Assembly: GCF_900156415.1 (NCBI RefSeq)
Contig: NZ_FTNM01000002.1
Location: 310,001 to 374,000 of the forward strand
Reading direction: 5' to 3'
Origin: Pontibacter lucknowensis
GTDB taxonomy: Bacteria; Bacteroidota; Bacteroidia; Cytophagales; Hymenobacteraceae
DNA: 64,000 nucleotides
Shown: positions 1-8,394 of the stretch, one piece after another
How the letters are laid out: every line of letters begins with the position of its first letter
Position numbering within the stretch: the stretch's first letter is position 1
Position numbers and translations under genes: made by a program
The notes under the pieces: model-generated
The model's input: only the letters and a program-made list of their open reading frames with translations
Database searches by the model: none
Told to the model about the DNA's origin: nothing

Positions 1-69
1 GTTCATATAAATTATCAGCATAATCAAATTAATATGGTATAATAAAGCTATATTTTAGCATAAATTTTA

Positions 70-77
70 TAATTTTG
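70..77 (+). promoter_or_regulatory. Candidate -7 promoter box
   Basis: TAATTTTG matches the Bacteroidota primary sigma -7 consensus TAnnTTTG and lies 23 bases before the ATG at 101, in a very AT-rich leader. No clear TTTG -33 box is visible at the usual spacing, so this is a half-site call. Confidence 0.4.
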
Positions 78-100
78 CAGATGATTTAAAACTTGATAGG

Positions 101-514
101 ATGGAATTGTTTAAGTCGGACACCTGTACAGTAGATTATGTGGAAGATCGGTTGATGGTACAGTACAACCGGACAATGCAGGCAGAAGAGTTCAGAGAAG
201 GGTTGCTTGAGGCCTTTCGATTTGCCATGAAGCATCATGTGAAGCAGTGGCTGTTCGATCTGCGCAACATCGGTAAGCTCAGTGAGGAGGAGGAAACCTG
301 GCTACAGGTGCAGCTTTTTCCCCAGATTATGATGCACCTGGGTACGGGAAATCATGTAGCGCTGGTAGTAGACGAAAATTGCTACCATGATATGATTAAA
401 GAATCCGGGCTGCTGGGGCTGAAGAGCTATAATTCCTTTATCATCATAAATACCTTTTGTGACATACAGGATGCGATCAACTGGCTGGATCACCGCCAGT
501 CAGAGTGTGCATGA
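101..514 (+). CDS. STAS/SpoIIAA-like small protein, paralogue 1 of 3
   Basis: A 137-residue soluble protein with no signal peptide or membrane segment. It shares a layout with the proteins at 2708-3151 and 4921-5412: a short beta strand followed by a basic/aromatic helix, then a strand ending in a WLFDLRNIG-type motif, an acidic linker, a W(L/V)-x(4)-(F/Y)P turn, a hydrophobic strand (VALVVDE) and a C-terminal amphipathic segment ending in a conserved WL pair. This alternation is what STAS/SpoIIAA-type folds show, and proteins of this size are common unannotated genes in Hymenobacteraceae. Function is unknown; a role as a phospho-switch or sensory partner would be inference only. It stands alone with its own candidate promoter. 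The next gene starts about 100 bases downstream on the same strand. Confidence 0.75.
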   Translation: MELFKSDTCTVDYVEDRLMVQYNRTMQAEEFREGLLEAFRFAMKHHVKQWLFDLRNIGKLSEEEETWLQVQLFPQIMMHLGTGNHVALVVDENCYHDMIKESGLLGLKSYNSFIIINTFCDIQDAINWLDHRQSECA

Positions 515-616
515 GCACCAGTATTACGCTATACCTGAACCTTGCGGATTTTGAAAAGCAGGCTTTTTGTCGTAAAATGCCGGAAAGCTTTTAAATCATC
601 AACCCATCTATTCCGC

Positions 617-2419
617 ATGTTTCATCCTAAACAACCTGTTCTTTACCTTTTCTTATCCTTCTGTTTCTTTTTCCTGACCACACTGTCGACATTGGCTGCT
701 GACCTGCGCTATACCTTGTCGATGTCTGAGCCACATACCCACTATTTTGAGGTAGAGGTGGAGCTGAGCGGTGCCCGGCAAAACTATATTGACTATAAAA
801 TGCCCGTATGGGCTCCTGGCTCGTATCTGGTGCGTGAGTTCGCCAAAAATGTGGAGGGCTTCAATGCCACCGACAAATCGGGCAAAGCGCTGCGCCACGA
901 GAAGGTAGACAAAAACACCTGGCGTGTATACAGCAATAAAACCGAGGCCGTGCGTGTGCGCTACAAGGTATACGCCTACGAGATGAGCGTGCGCACCAGC
1001 TTCCTGGATGCCTCTCATGGCTATGTGAACGGTACAAGTATATTTATGTATCCGGAAGGTCATCAGAAGCAGCAGGGTACATTGGTGGTGCAACCTTTCA
1101 AGGACTGGAAGACGGTGTCTACCGGCCTCAATAGCACAGGCAACTTTACTTATACCTTCCCTGACTACAACATCCTGGCCGACTCTCCTCTGGAGATTGG
1201 CAACCACGAAGTGCTCCGATTCGAAGCAGGTGGCGTGCCGCACGAAGTAGCCATGTACGGGGAGGGCAATTACCAGCCAGAGCGCCTATTGGCCGACATG
1301 AAAAAGGTAGTGGAAGAATGCATCAGTCTGATGGGCGAGCTGCCTGTTGACCGCTATGTGTTCATTGTGCACAACCTGCACCGCGGCGGCGGCGGACTGG
1401 AGCACCTGAACTCGACTACCTTGCAGACAAGCCGCTGGAACTATGGCACCGAGCAGGGCTATACCGGTTTTATGGCGTTGGTAGCGCATGAGTACTTCCA
1501 CCTTTGGAACGTGAAGCGCCTGCGTCCGGCCCCACTTGGTCCCTTTGATTATGACAAGGAAAACTATACCCGCCTGCTGTGGGTATCGGAGGGCATCACG
1601 AGCTATTACGATGACCTGATCACCCAGCGAGCCGGTCTGATGCGCACAGAGCGCTACCTGGATGTAGTGGCAGGCAGCATCAACTCAGTAGAGAACACGC
1701 CAGGCAACCAGGTGCAGACGGTAGCCGAGTCCAGCTTCGATGCCTGGATCAAGTACTACCGCCGCAACGAGAACACAAACAATGCCGAAGTATCCTATTA
1801 TACCAAAGGCGGCGTACTCGGGCACCTGCTGAACATGGAGATCATGAAGAACACCAAAGGCGACAAAAGCCTGGATGACGTGATGCGCTACATGTATGAC
1901 CGTTACTACAAGAAGCTGAACCGTGGCTTTACGGAGCAGGAGTTCAAGGAGGCGCTGGAGCGTTTCGCCGGTCGCAAGCTGGACGATTTCTTCCGGAGCT
2001 ACGTGCACGGCACCGAGACGCCGGACTATAACCGCTTTTTCGAAGCAGCCGGGCTAAGGCTCGTTGACCAGAACGAGGGTGTGCTCAACCTGAACTGGGG
2101 AGCTGGCACGGTAGTGGAGAATGGCCGTACCATCGTGAAAACCGTGGCACGTGGCAGTAGTACCTGGGAGGGAGGCCTGAACGTGAATGACGAGCTCATT
2201 GCTATTGACGGCTACAGAGTCGAAAGCGACATTTCTCCCCTGATCAGCGGCCGTACGATCGGTGACAAAGTATCGGTAACTGTTGTGCGCGACGGTAAGC
2301 TGCTGGAGTTGCAGATTCCGATTGTGGCAGATAAGAGTGTACGCTACCGTTTTGAACGTGTAGAAAAACCAACCGCAGTGCAACAGAAGATCTATACGAA
2401 ATGGCTGAAGCTGCAATAG
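617..2419 (+). CDS. M61 family metallopeptidase with PDZ domain
   Basis: Predicted exported glycyl-aminopeptidase-type zinc peptidase of 600 residues. The ATG at 617 is preferred over a TTG 75 bases upstream because it places a Sec signal peptide (hydrophobic core, cleavage after STLAA) at the very N-terminus. The gluzincin motif HEYFH is at residues 291-295, followed by WNVKRLRP and then WVSEGITSYY, whose Glu is the third zinc ligand of the M61 family. The last ~110 residues form a PDZ-like domain (GGLNVNDELIAIDG), usual for bacterial M61 enzymes and thought to bind substrate C-termini. It probably works in the periplasm on peptides. A strong hairpin terminator follows the stop, so the gene appears monocistronic. 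Confidence 0.93.
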   Translation: MFHPKQPVLYLFLSFCFFFLTTLSTLAADLRYTLSMSEPHTHYFEVEVELSGARQNYIDYKMPVWAPGSYLVREFAKNVEGFNATDKSGKALRHEKVDKNTWRVYSNKTEAVRVRYKVYAYEMSVRTSFLDASHGYVNGTSIFMYPEGHQKQQGTLVVQPFKDWKTVSTGLNSTGNFTYTFPDYNILADSPLEIGNHEVLRFEAGGVPHEVAMYGEGNYQPERLLADMKKVVEECISLMGELPVDRYVFIVHNLHRGGGGLEHLNSTTLQTSRWNYGTEQGYTGFMALVAHEYFHLWNVKRLRPAPLGPFDYDKENYTRLLWVSEGITSYYDDLITQRAGLMRTERYLDVVAGSINSVENTPGNQVQTVAESSFDAWIKYYRRNENTNNAEVSYYTKGGVLGHLLNMEIMKNTKGDKSLDDVMRYMYDRYYKKLNRGFTEQEFKEALERFAGRKLDDFFRSYVHGTETPDYNRFFEAAGLRLVDQNEGVLNLNWGAGTVVENGRTIVKTVARGSSTWEGGLNVNDELIAIDGYRVESDISPLISGRTIGDKVSVTVVRDGKLLELQIPIVADKSVRYRFERVEKPTAVQQKIYTKWLKLQ

Positions 2420-2430
2420 CGACTGTTTAA

Positions 2431-2479
2431 ACAAAGCAAAAGGCCGGCTCTTGATGAAAGAGCCGGCCTTTTGCTTTGT
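2431..2479. terminator. Perfect 22-bp stem-loop terminator
   Basis: Arms 2431-2452 and 2458-2479 are perfect inverted repeats around a 5-base loop. The stem has a GC core (GGCCGGCTC) flanked by A and T runs, so it could work in both directions. It ends the M61 peptidase transcript. Confidence 0.85.
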
Positions 2480-2641
2480 TCAATCGGCAGCTTATACTGA
2501 TTATCTAATCGCTTGTACACTACAATTGTGATAAGTTTACAATAATTTGATCTTAAACAATAGGTGTCTGGTATTGGACTGTTTTCTATTCAGAAGTCTG
2601 GTATTCAATTGGATTGGTTTTTTAACTTTTGCCAGTCAGGA

Positions 2642-2673
2642 TTTGCGCAAAAATAAAATTTATACTATATTTC
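2642..2673 (+). promoter_or_regulatory. Candidate promoter for second STAS-like gene
   Basis: TTTG at 2642-2645 and TATATTTC at 2666-2673 are separated by 20 bases. This fits the Bacteroidota -33/-7 arrangement (TTTG, TAnnTTTG) with one mismatch in the -7 box. The start codon is 34 bases downstream. Confidence 0.45.
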
Positions 2674-2707
2674 GAATACAAACACCAGAAACCAAGCGGT
2701 TTGCCAT

Positions 2708-3151
2708 ATGGTCATCAGTGATTCGTCCTATGCTCTTGTTACCTATCTGAAGGAAGCAGATGTGCTATCCATTAGCTGGAAATTGAAGCCAGATACAGAT
2801 CAGTTCAGAAACTTATACTGGCAGGTGCTGCAGTTTGTGAAAACCAACCCTAAGATCTGCTATTACAGTACAGACATATCACGCATTGGTCCTTTTGATG
2901 CAGAGCAGGAGATCTGGCTAAGCCGCGAGTATTACCCACAGGTATCGGACATTATCGGGGTGGATATTTACGCAGCAGTTATCTTTTCCGAAGGCCACTT
3001 TAAGGCGCTTGTCAACAACTACATTGCCTCCCAACTGTTACCGGTGCATGACTTTATTCACTTTAACTATTTCACTGACAAGGCTGAGGCAATGGACTGG
3101 CTACTATACATGCAAAAAGGTCAGGACCTTGCCATGGTAGCAAAATCCTGA
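2708..3151 (+). CDS. STAS/SpoIIAA-like small protein, paralogue 2 of 3
   Basis: A 147-residue cytoplasmic protein homologous by eye to the neighbours at 101 and 4921. The shared features are an ISW strand start, a Q-x-VLQFV helix, a short strand before the ISRIG turn, the EQEIWLSREYYPQV segment matching EETWLQVQLFPQI of paralogue 1, a hydrophobic AAVIF strand, and a C-terminal MDWL. Sequence identity looks low, so the duplication is old or the family evolves fast. The convergent gdhA gene ends 25 bases beyond the stop. Function is unknown. Confidence 0.72.
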   Translation: MVISDSSYALVTYLKEADVLSISWKLKPDTDQFRNLYWQVLQFVKTNPKICYYSTDISRIGPFDAEQEIWLSREYYPQVSDIIGVDIYAAVIFSEGHFKALVNNYIASQLLPVHDFIHFNYFTDKAEAMDWLLYMQKGQDLAMVAKS

Positions 3152-3156
3152 CCTTT
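3116..3156. terminator. Stem-loop overlapping the gene end
   Basis: Arms AAAGGTCAGGA (3116-3126) and TCCTGACCTTT (3146-3156) are perfect complements. The right arm contains the stop codon of the gene at 2708. It lies between convergent genes and could end transcription from either side, although the 19-base loop is long. Confidence 0.55.
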
Positions 3157-3176
3157 CCAGTTAGTTCTTTTACCCA

Positions 3177-4601
3177 TCAAGGGAAAATGCCAAGCGCTTC
3201 ATAACTCACCCCGATCTTTTCGATGGCAGTCAGGAAAGCAGCTGCGCGCATATCATGTATATCCTTTTTGTTCATGACGCCTCTGATCTCGTGATAAGCG
3301 TTGATCATGGTGTCCTCCAGACCGGAGCGCACCAGGCTGATTTCGTCAGAACCCTGTATTAGCATAGTACGCTCATGGGTAGTCAGGCTTTTACCGGAAG
3401 CGCTCTCAATCGCATTGACGAGGCGTCTATGGCTGGCTTCCTCGGCACGCTTGCCCATACGTCCGAATCGTACATTCGATAGGTTTTTGAGCCACTCAAA
3501 GTAGGATACGGTCACACCGCCTGCGTTGATGTAGAGGTCAGGTATAATGATGATTCCTTTCTCGAGCAAAATCTTTTCAGCATCACGGGTGACAGGGCCA
3601 TTGGCACCTTCCGCAACTATTTTCGCTTTGATGCGGGCTGCGTTGCCGGCATGTATCTGGTTTTCCAGGGCGGCTGGAATCAGGATGTCACACTCTTCTT
3701 CCAGCAGTTCCACTGAATTCTCAAAGTTCTTGCACTGCCCGAAATCCAGGATAGAGCCTGTTTCACTGCGATGCTTGAAAGCCTCCGCCACATCTATGCC
3801 ATTGGAGTTGTAGATACCGCCTTCGCGTTCCGCTATTCCTATGATGATGGCGCCGTCCTGCTGACAGAAGTGGGCGGCATTATAGCCTACGTTACCCAAT
3901 CCCTGTACAATAACACGCTTGCCCTCCATGGTAGTGCCTTCTATACCTGCCTTTTTCATGTACTCTGTGTCACCCAGGGCTTCGCGTATGCCATAGAATA
4001 CCCCCAGACCAGTAGCTTCTGCCCGGCCCCGGATACCGCCCTGGCCCACAGGCTTGCCCGTTACACAACCCAGCGCATTGGTTTCGCCATATTTGAGTGC
4101 CTGATACGTGTCGGCAATCCAGGCCATTTCGCGGCTGCCCGTGCCGTAGTCGGGGGCTGGTACGTCCATACCTGGCCCAATCAGGTTTTTCTTGATAAGT
4201 TCAGCTGCGTAACGGCGCGTTACTTTTTCGAGTGTTTTGACAGAACTGGTGCGTGGATTGATCTTTACACCACCCTTAGCACCCCCAAAAGGCACATCCA
4301 CCACCGCGCATTTAAAGGTCATCAGCGTTGCAAGTGCCTTCACCTCATCCTCATCTACCTGCATGCTGAATCGGATACCCCCTTTAGACGGAAGTTTGTG
4401 GTGGCTATGCTGCACTCTGATGCCTTCGATCACTTCTACACGGCCATCGATCTCAACCGGAAAAGACACTTTATATACACTGTTGCAGGTCTTGATCTGT
4501 GCCAGAATACCAGGGTCAAGCTTTGAATAACTGGCCGCGTGATCAAAGAACTGGTGCACGCTTTCCAGAAATTTTTTGCCTTCATTTTGGGTGTTTGCCA
4601 T
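3177..4601 (-). CDS. gdhA: Glutamate dehydrogenase
   Basis: A 474-residue Glu/Leu/Phe/Val dehydrogenase that interconverts glutamate and 2-oxoglutarate plus ammonia in the cytoplasm. The family Lys residues are all visible: K73 in SKGGIR, K97 in TFKCAVV and the catalytic K109 in PFGGAKGGV. The motif PAPDYGTG holds the Asp that helps proton transfer. The Rossmann fingerprint GLGNVG begins the NAD(P) domain. Length is slightly above the usual 410-450, with the extra residues in the C-terminal half. Cofactor preference cannot be read from sequence alone here. It is transcribed alone, divergently from the STAS-like gene at 4921. Confidence 0.95.
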   Translation of the reverse strand: MANTQNEGKKFLESVHQFFDHAASYSKLDPGILAQIKTCNSVYKVSFPVEIDGRVEVIEGIRVQHSHHKLPSKGGIRFSMQVDEDEVKALATLMTFKCAVVDVPFGGAKGGVKINPRTSSVKTLEKVTRRYAAELIKKNLIGPGMDVPAPDYGTGSREMAWIADTYQALKYGETNALGCVTGKPVGQGGIRGRAEATGLGVFYGIREALGDTEYMKKAGIEGTTMEGKRVIVQGLGNVGYNAAHFCQQDGAIIIGIAEREGGIYNSNGIDVAEAFKHRSETGSILDFGQCKNFENSVELLEEECDILIPAALENQIHAGNAARIKAKIVAEGANGPVTRDAEKILLEKGIIIIPDLYINAGGVTVSYFEWLKNLSNVRFGRMGKRAEEASHRRLVNAIESASGKSLTTHERTMLIQGSDEISLVRSGLEDTMINAYHEIRGVMNKKDIHDMRAAAFLTAIEKIGVSYEALGIFP

Positions 4602-4920
4602 AGGAGTATATCTTTTTTTGGTGAATGCATTAAATGAGTTTAGAACGTCTGCCGGGGTAAATTGTTTGCTTAAGGGCTTTTGTTTCGGAAACTGACTTAA
4701 GTTAAAGAAAAAATATTTAGCAGCTTAGAAACTTGTCAGTAAGCCAGTTAAGTTTGTTAACTATATGAAACCAATAAAATATTTAACTATTTCTTGTTAT
4801 TAATATATAAATATTACATCTTTGTTTATACAAAATCCAAGTCGCTCTTCTTTGGCTGACTATGTTTAGTTTAAATATCTTCTACCTGATGGCTATAAGC
4901 CGCATAAACTGATACGTACC
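4602..4920. other. Divergent AT-rich promoter region
   Basis: 319 bases between the divergent gdhA and 4921 genes. It is very AT-rich (a TTAATATATAAATATTA tract near 4799) and must hold both promoters. No exact TAnnTTTG box with a proper -33 partner could be assigned, and no RNA gene or repeat was seen. Confidence 0.6.
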
Positions 4921-5412
4921 ATGTACACAGACAATTTGATGGGTGCCCATGCTTTTGGCAGACATTTCTCGGTAAGGGATCAGCATCGCAGTGTGCTGCA
5001 GGAGCAGTTGAGGCTGAAATACGTGCATGAGGAAGAAACACTCTATATTAAGTGGGACGGGGAAGTAAGCTCCAACGAGCTACGACAGGGTTATGCGCAC
5101 ATCATGGACATGGTGTTTATGTACAAGCCGCAGAAATGGATACTAAACCTGCAGAGTAGGGTTGCTATTGAGAAAGAAGACCAGCAGTGGGTGTTTAAGT
5201 ATGTTTTTCCGGAAGTGCTGCGTGCTGTAAACAAGAATGTGTTTGTGGCGGTTGTTATGCCCGTATTCGCTTACAATAGTCTGGTAAATGAAATAGATGG
5301 GGATGAACTGATGGACGGAGACAACTTTATGATCATCCATCATTTTCTGTATCAGGAAGAAAGCCGCCGCTGGCTGCATGAGATGGCTGAAACTGACCTG
5401 AAGATGGCTTAG
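4921..5412 (+). CDS. STAS/SpoIIAA-like small protein, paralogue 3 of 3
   Basis: A 163-residue protein with a ~25-residue N-terminal extension absent from its two paralogues upstream. The core keeps the family pattern: LYIKW strand, a helix with IMDMVF, the QKWILNLQSR strand, the DQQWVFKYVFPEV segment, the VFVAVVMP strand and a C-terminal RRWL pair. It is preceded by a long AT-rich leader shared with gdhA and followed by a 15-bp stem terminator, so it is its own unit. Function is unknown. The three copies are separated by unrelated genes (peptidase, gdhA) rather than being in tandem. Confidence 0.72.
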   Translation: MYTDNLMGAHAFGRHFSVRDQHRSVLQEQLRLKYVHEEETLYIKWDGEVSSNELRQGYAHIMDMVFMYKPQKWILNLQSRVAIEKEDQQWVFKYVFPEVLRAVNKNVFVAVVMPVFAYNSLVNEIDGDELMDGDNFMIIHHFLYQEESRRWLHEMAETDLKMA

Positions 5413-5430
5413 GTACAGCGCTCTCCGAAC

Positions 5431-5478
5431 ATAAAGAGGTCCGGCTGGTGTGATTATCACCTGGCCGGACCTCTTTAT
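5431..5478. terminator. Bidirectional stem-loop terminator
   Basis: Arms 5431-5445 and 5464-5478 are perfect 15-base complements with A/T tails on both sides. It lies between the convergent STAS-like gene and the FKBP gene and can serve both. Confidence 0.8.
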
Positions 5479-5496
5479 TTATTACGCTTGTATAAA

Positions 5497-6096
5497 TTAG
5501 TGAACTGAGATCAGTTCCACATCAAAGATCAGTGTAGTATTTGGCCCGATCACGTCACCGGCGCCCTGTGAGCCATAAGCCAGGTTCGACGGAATGAACA
5601 GTCTCCATTTAGCACCTTCCTTCATCAACTGAAGGGCTTCTGTCCAGCCGGCGATCACACCATTAACCGGGAAGGTGGCTGGCTGACCGCGCTCGTAGCT
5701 TGAGTCGAACACCGTACCGTCGATCAGAGTGCCGTGGTAGTGAGTCGTTACTTTGTCAGAGGCTGCCGGCGACTTGCCTGTGCCTTCCTCAAGCACCTGG
5801 TACTGTAGTCCGCTTGGCAGTGTTTTAACACCCTCCTTGTTTTTATTTTCCGCTAAAAATGCTTCACCGGCTTTCTGGTTTTCACCGCCTTTGGCACCCT
5901 GCTTTTCCTGCATCTCCTGCTGTAGCGCCATCATGGCCATCTGGATCTCCTGCTGCGACAGGGAAGATGGCTCACCGGCAATCACCTCTTTCAGGCCTTT
6001 TACAAAAGCATCCGCTTCGATGTCAATTCCCTGTTTTTTGAGGTTGGCTGCCATGTCGCGGCCGATGATGTAGCTTATTTTTTCCTTTTGTGTCAT
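5497..6096 (-). CDS. FKBP-type peptidyl-prolyl isomerase
   Basis: A 199-residue FkpA/FklB/Mip-type isomerase that catalyses cis-trans isomerisation of X-Pro bonds. The N-terminal ~85 residues are helical and match the dimerisation domain of this class (KISYIIGRDMAANL). The C-terminal FKBP domain shows YHGTLIDGTVFDSSYERG, FPVNGVI-GWTEALQLM and IPSNLAYG, the usual binding-pocket residues. No signal peptide is present, so it is probably cytoplasmic like FklB rather than periplasmic like FkpA. Transcribed alone, with a shared terminator downstream. Confidence 0.93.
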   Translation of the reverse strand: MTQKEKISYIIGRDMAANLKKQGIDIEADAFVKGLKEVIAGEPSSLSQQEIQMAMMALQQEMQEKQGAKGGENQKAGEAFLAENKNKEGVKTLPSGLQYQVLEEGTGKSPAASDKVTTHYHGTLIDGTVFDSSYERGQPATFPVNGVIAGWTEALQLMKEGAKWRLFIPSNLAYGSQGAGDVIGPNTTLIFDVELISVH

Positions 6097-6185
6097 GTAT
6101 AATGGTATAGATGATAGGATTGATTTTCGGTGATAAAGGTACGGCTAAAGGGGGGATTAACCTAAAAGGAATGCATTCAAGAGAA

Positions 6186-6208
6186 GAAGCAGGCCTGGCG
6201 CCTGCTTC
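6186..6208 (-). terminator. Short hairpin after small membrane gene
   Basis: GAAGCAGG (6186-6193) pairs with CCTGCTTC (6201-6208) across a 7-base loop. It lies just downstream of the 43-codon gene at 6236-6367. The stem is short and no long T tract follows, so termination is uncertain. Confidence 0.4.
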
Positions 6209-6235
6209 CTCCTAATCTAAACAACAGTCGCAAGC

Positions 6236-6367
6236 TTAGAGATACAAGTGTATGTCTTCTTCGTGGAGGTCCATTTGGAGCTGCTCGGGCGACATCCAGC
6301 TTTTCATAAGGTAGCCAAATGTGGTGCCGATGAGCAGGAGAGAGGATATTGTCGTAAAGCGCATCAT
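6236..6367 (-). CDS. Small membrane protein, 43 residues
   Basis: A short frame starting with two Met codons and encoding a single N-terminal hydrophobic segment (residues 4-22, ISSLLLIGTTFGYL) followed by an acidic tail rich in Glu, Asp and His. The layout, one membrane anchor plus a charged cytoplasmic or periplasmic tail, resembles the 55-residue protein at 8904-9071. Intact start, clean stop and a downstream hairpin support a real gene. Function is unknown. Confidence 0.55.
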   Translation of the reverse strand: MMRFTTISSLLLIGTTFGYLMKSWMSPEQLQMDLHEEDIHLYL

Positions 6368-6561
6368 GATATATAGCCTGAAGAGTTAAACTTGAATTTT
6401 TTAACGCTATATAGTGATTTAGGTTGTGCATCTTTCACCCTCATGCACTGTATTTTAGTACAAAAGCATGAAGTAGGCGTATCCCCCCTTTATTGGAGCT
6501 GAAAAAAACAGCCTGCCACTTATTAGCGTATGATTTTTAGGTTTTCTTCTTTTCTTTCAAT

Positions 6562-6569
6562 TAACTTTG
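6562..6569 (+). promoter_or_regulatory. Candidate -7 promoter box
   Basis: TAACTTTG is an exact TAnnTTTG match, in the context CAATTAACTTTGCA. It lies 20 bases before a 48-codon frame and 267 bases before the glutamate-synthase-like gene. The same TTAACTTTG context precedes lepA. Confidence 0.55.
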
Positions 6570-6588
6570 CACTGTCAAACGAAAAGAC

Positions 6589-6735
6589 ATGAGGCCAACC
6601 GGCAAATATCCTTCTTTCTGGCTTACCATACCTGCTTCAGGTCTGGTAGCAGCTTCTCATCATGTGGTAATGTGTGATGAACTGAATGGCTATTGCCTTA
6701 ACTTTTTTTCCTCTCCTAAGGCCTTTAACAAGTAA
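6589..6735 (+). CDS. Possible 48-codon leader ORF
   Basis: An ATG-initiated frame of 48 codons ending TAA, starting about 13 bases after the transcription start predicted from the -7 box at 6562-6569. The peptide has no recognisable motif and is rich in Ser, His and Cys. It ends 101 bases before the start of the glutamate-synthase-like gene. It could be a leader peptide, an unrelated small protein, or simply an open frame in a long 5' UTR. There is no homology evidence, so the call is tentative. Confidence 0.25.
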   Translation: MRPTGKYPSFWLTIPASGLVAASHHVVMCDELNGYCLNFFSSPKAFNK

Positions 6736-6836
6736 GCCGGAGCTTACGCTCTGGCGCCCCGCAACATAACTGGCAATTACAGATTTCTGGTTAAGCAATT
6801 TTCTTTCATCTTATTCATTTTCTAAGATTTTACGAC

Positions 6837-8393
6837 ATGGCAAGTAAGGTCAGTGTGAGGCAATCCCTTGGATACGTCTTTATAGCAGCTTATCTGTTTA
6901 CCTTGTTTTTATCGATTTTTGAGCGGTCATATCTGTGGCTTCTCTTGGTCATTGTGCCTTTGCACCTGGTATACCTGCGCAACGTGCGACAGGGCAGGCA
7001 CTCCATTCTGCGCAACTATCCGCTGGTCGGCTATCTGCGCTATTTCTTCGAGAGCATACGGCCGGAACTCCGGCAGTACTTCTTTGAGTCCGACCTGGAT
7101 GGCAAGCCATTCAGCCGACGCCAGCGCTCCATCGTGTACCAGCGTGCCAAGAACGTGCGCGAGACGGTGCCTTTCGGTATGCAGGCCAATAGCCAGGAGC
7201 CGGGCTTCGAGTGGATTGCCCATACCATGTTCCCGGTGCACGTACAGGCCAAGGACCTGCGCGTGACAGTAGGAGGCAGCCGCTGTAAGCAGCCTTATAG
7301 CGCCAGCATTTACAATATCTCAGCCATGAGCTATGGCTCTCTGAGTAAAACAGCTGTAACTGCCCTGAGTGCAGGTGCCAAACTGGGTGGCTTTGCCCAC
7401 AATACCGGTGAGGGTGGCGTGAGTCCCTTCCACATAGAAGGGGGCGGCGACCTGATCTGGCAGATCGGTACGGGCTACTTTGGCTGCCGCGACAAAGACG
7501 GTAATTTCTCTGAAAAGCTGTTCAAAGAGCAGGTAGCGCACCCGCACATCAAAATGGTGGAGATCAAGCTGTCTCAGGGAGCCAAGCCAGGGCACGGAGG
7601 TATACTGCCGGCTGCCAAGAATACACCGGAGATCGCAGCTATACGCAAGGTGGAACCCTATACCACAGTGGCCTCGCCACCGGCGCACTCCGCTTTCAGT
7701 GACCAGTTCACCATGCTGCTGTACATAGACAAATTGCGCGTACTCTCAGACGGAAAACCGATCGGTATCAAGCTGTGCATTGGTAACAAGCAGGAGTTTG
7801 AGCGCCTCTGCCAGGAAATGAAGCACAACCGCATCTACCCGGACTTTATTACGATAGACGGGGCTGAGGGCGGTACAGGTGCCGCACCACTTGAGTTTAC
7901 CGATAGCCTGGGAATGCCGCTTTATGATGCCCTGGCCTACGTGCAGCACATGCTGGAACTTTACGGGCTGCGTGACGAGATTAAGCTAATTGCAGCGGGT
8001 AAGATCATCACCGGGGTGGACATCATCAAGGCCATTTCGCTGGGTGCTGACATATGCTACAGTGCAAGGGGTATGATGTTCGCGCTGGGCTGTATACAGG
8101 CCTTACAGTGTGACTCCGGCCGCTGCCCGGTAGGTATAGCCACACAGGATAAGAACCTGTACAAGGGGCTGGACGTAGCAGATAAGCGGGTGCGTGTGGC
8201 CAACTTCCATGGCAATACCATCAAGTCAACCATCGAAGTGATGGAGGCCTGCGGCTTTGCATCCCTGCAGGATATCACGCCGGATAAAATATTCAGGCGT
8301 GTGGAGCAGGGGCAGACGAAGAGCTTCAAGGACATTTATTTTCCGAAGAAGCCTTCCCCCAGTTCTATCAGCAAAAACTACGTACTTAATTGA
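6837..8393 (+). CDS. FMN-binding glutamate synthase family protein
   Basis: A 518-residue protein with the FMN/3Fe-4S synthase domain of GltB but without the amidotransferase domain. Two hydrophobic segments occupy residues ~10-47, so the enzyme is probably anchored to the inner membrane. The synthase domain follows from about residue 130 (SAMSYGSLSKTAVTAL, GEGG, KPGHGG-LP, DGAEGGTGAAP, SARGMMFALGC). The cluster Cys motif is C-x5-C-x4-C (CIQALQCDSGRC), as in GltB. Such stand-alone proteins are widespread and their reaction is mostly unproven; glutamate synthesis from ammonia or another FMN redox reaction is possible. The Rnk-like gene starts one base after the stop, so the two are co-transcribed. 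Confidence 0.9.
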   Translation: MASKVSVRQSLGYVFIAAYLFTLFLSIFERSYLWLLLVIVPLHLVYLRNVRQGRHSILRNYPLVGYLRYFFESIRPELRQYFFESDLDGKPFSRRQRSIVYQRAKNVRETVPFGMQANSQEPGFEWIAHTMFPVHVQAKDLRVTVGGSRCKQPYSASIYNISAMSYGSLSKTAVTALSAGAKLGGFAHNTGEGGVSPFHIEGGGDLIWQIGTGYFGCRDKDGNFSEKLFKEQVAHPHIKMVEIKLSQGAKPGHGGILPAAKNTPEIAAIRKVEPYTTVASPPAHSAFSDQFTMLLYIDKLRVLSDGKPIGIKLCIGNKQEFERLCQEMKHNRIYPDFITIDGAEGGTGAAPLEFTDSLGMPLYDALAYVQHMLELYGLRDEIKLIAAGKIITGVDIIKAISLGADICYSARGMMFALGCIQALQCDSGRCPVGIATQDKNLYKGLDVADKRVRVANFHGNTIKSTIEVMEACGFASLQDITPDKIFRRVEQGQTKSFKDIYFPKKPSPSSISKNYVLN

Positions 8394-8394
8394 T

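Noticed and set aside
2547..2750. 67-codon frame overlapping the second STAS-like gene
   Set aside because: No plausible start context; it overlaps a better-supported gene and its promoter.
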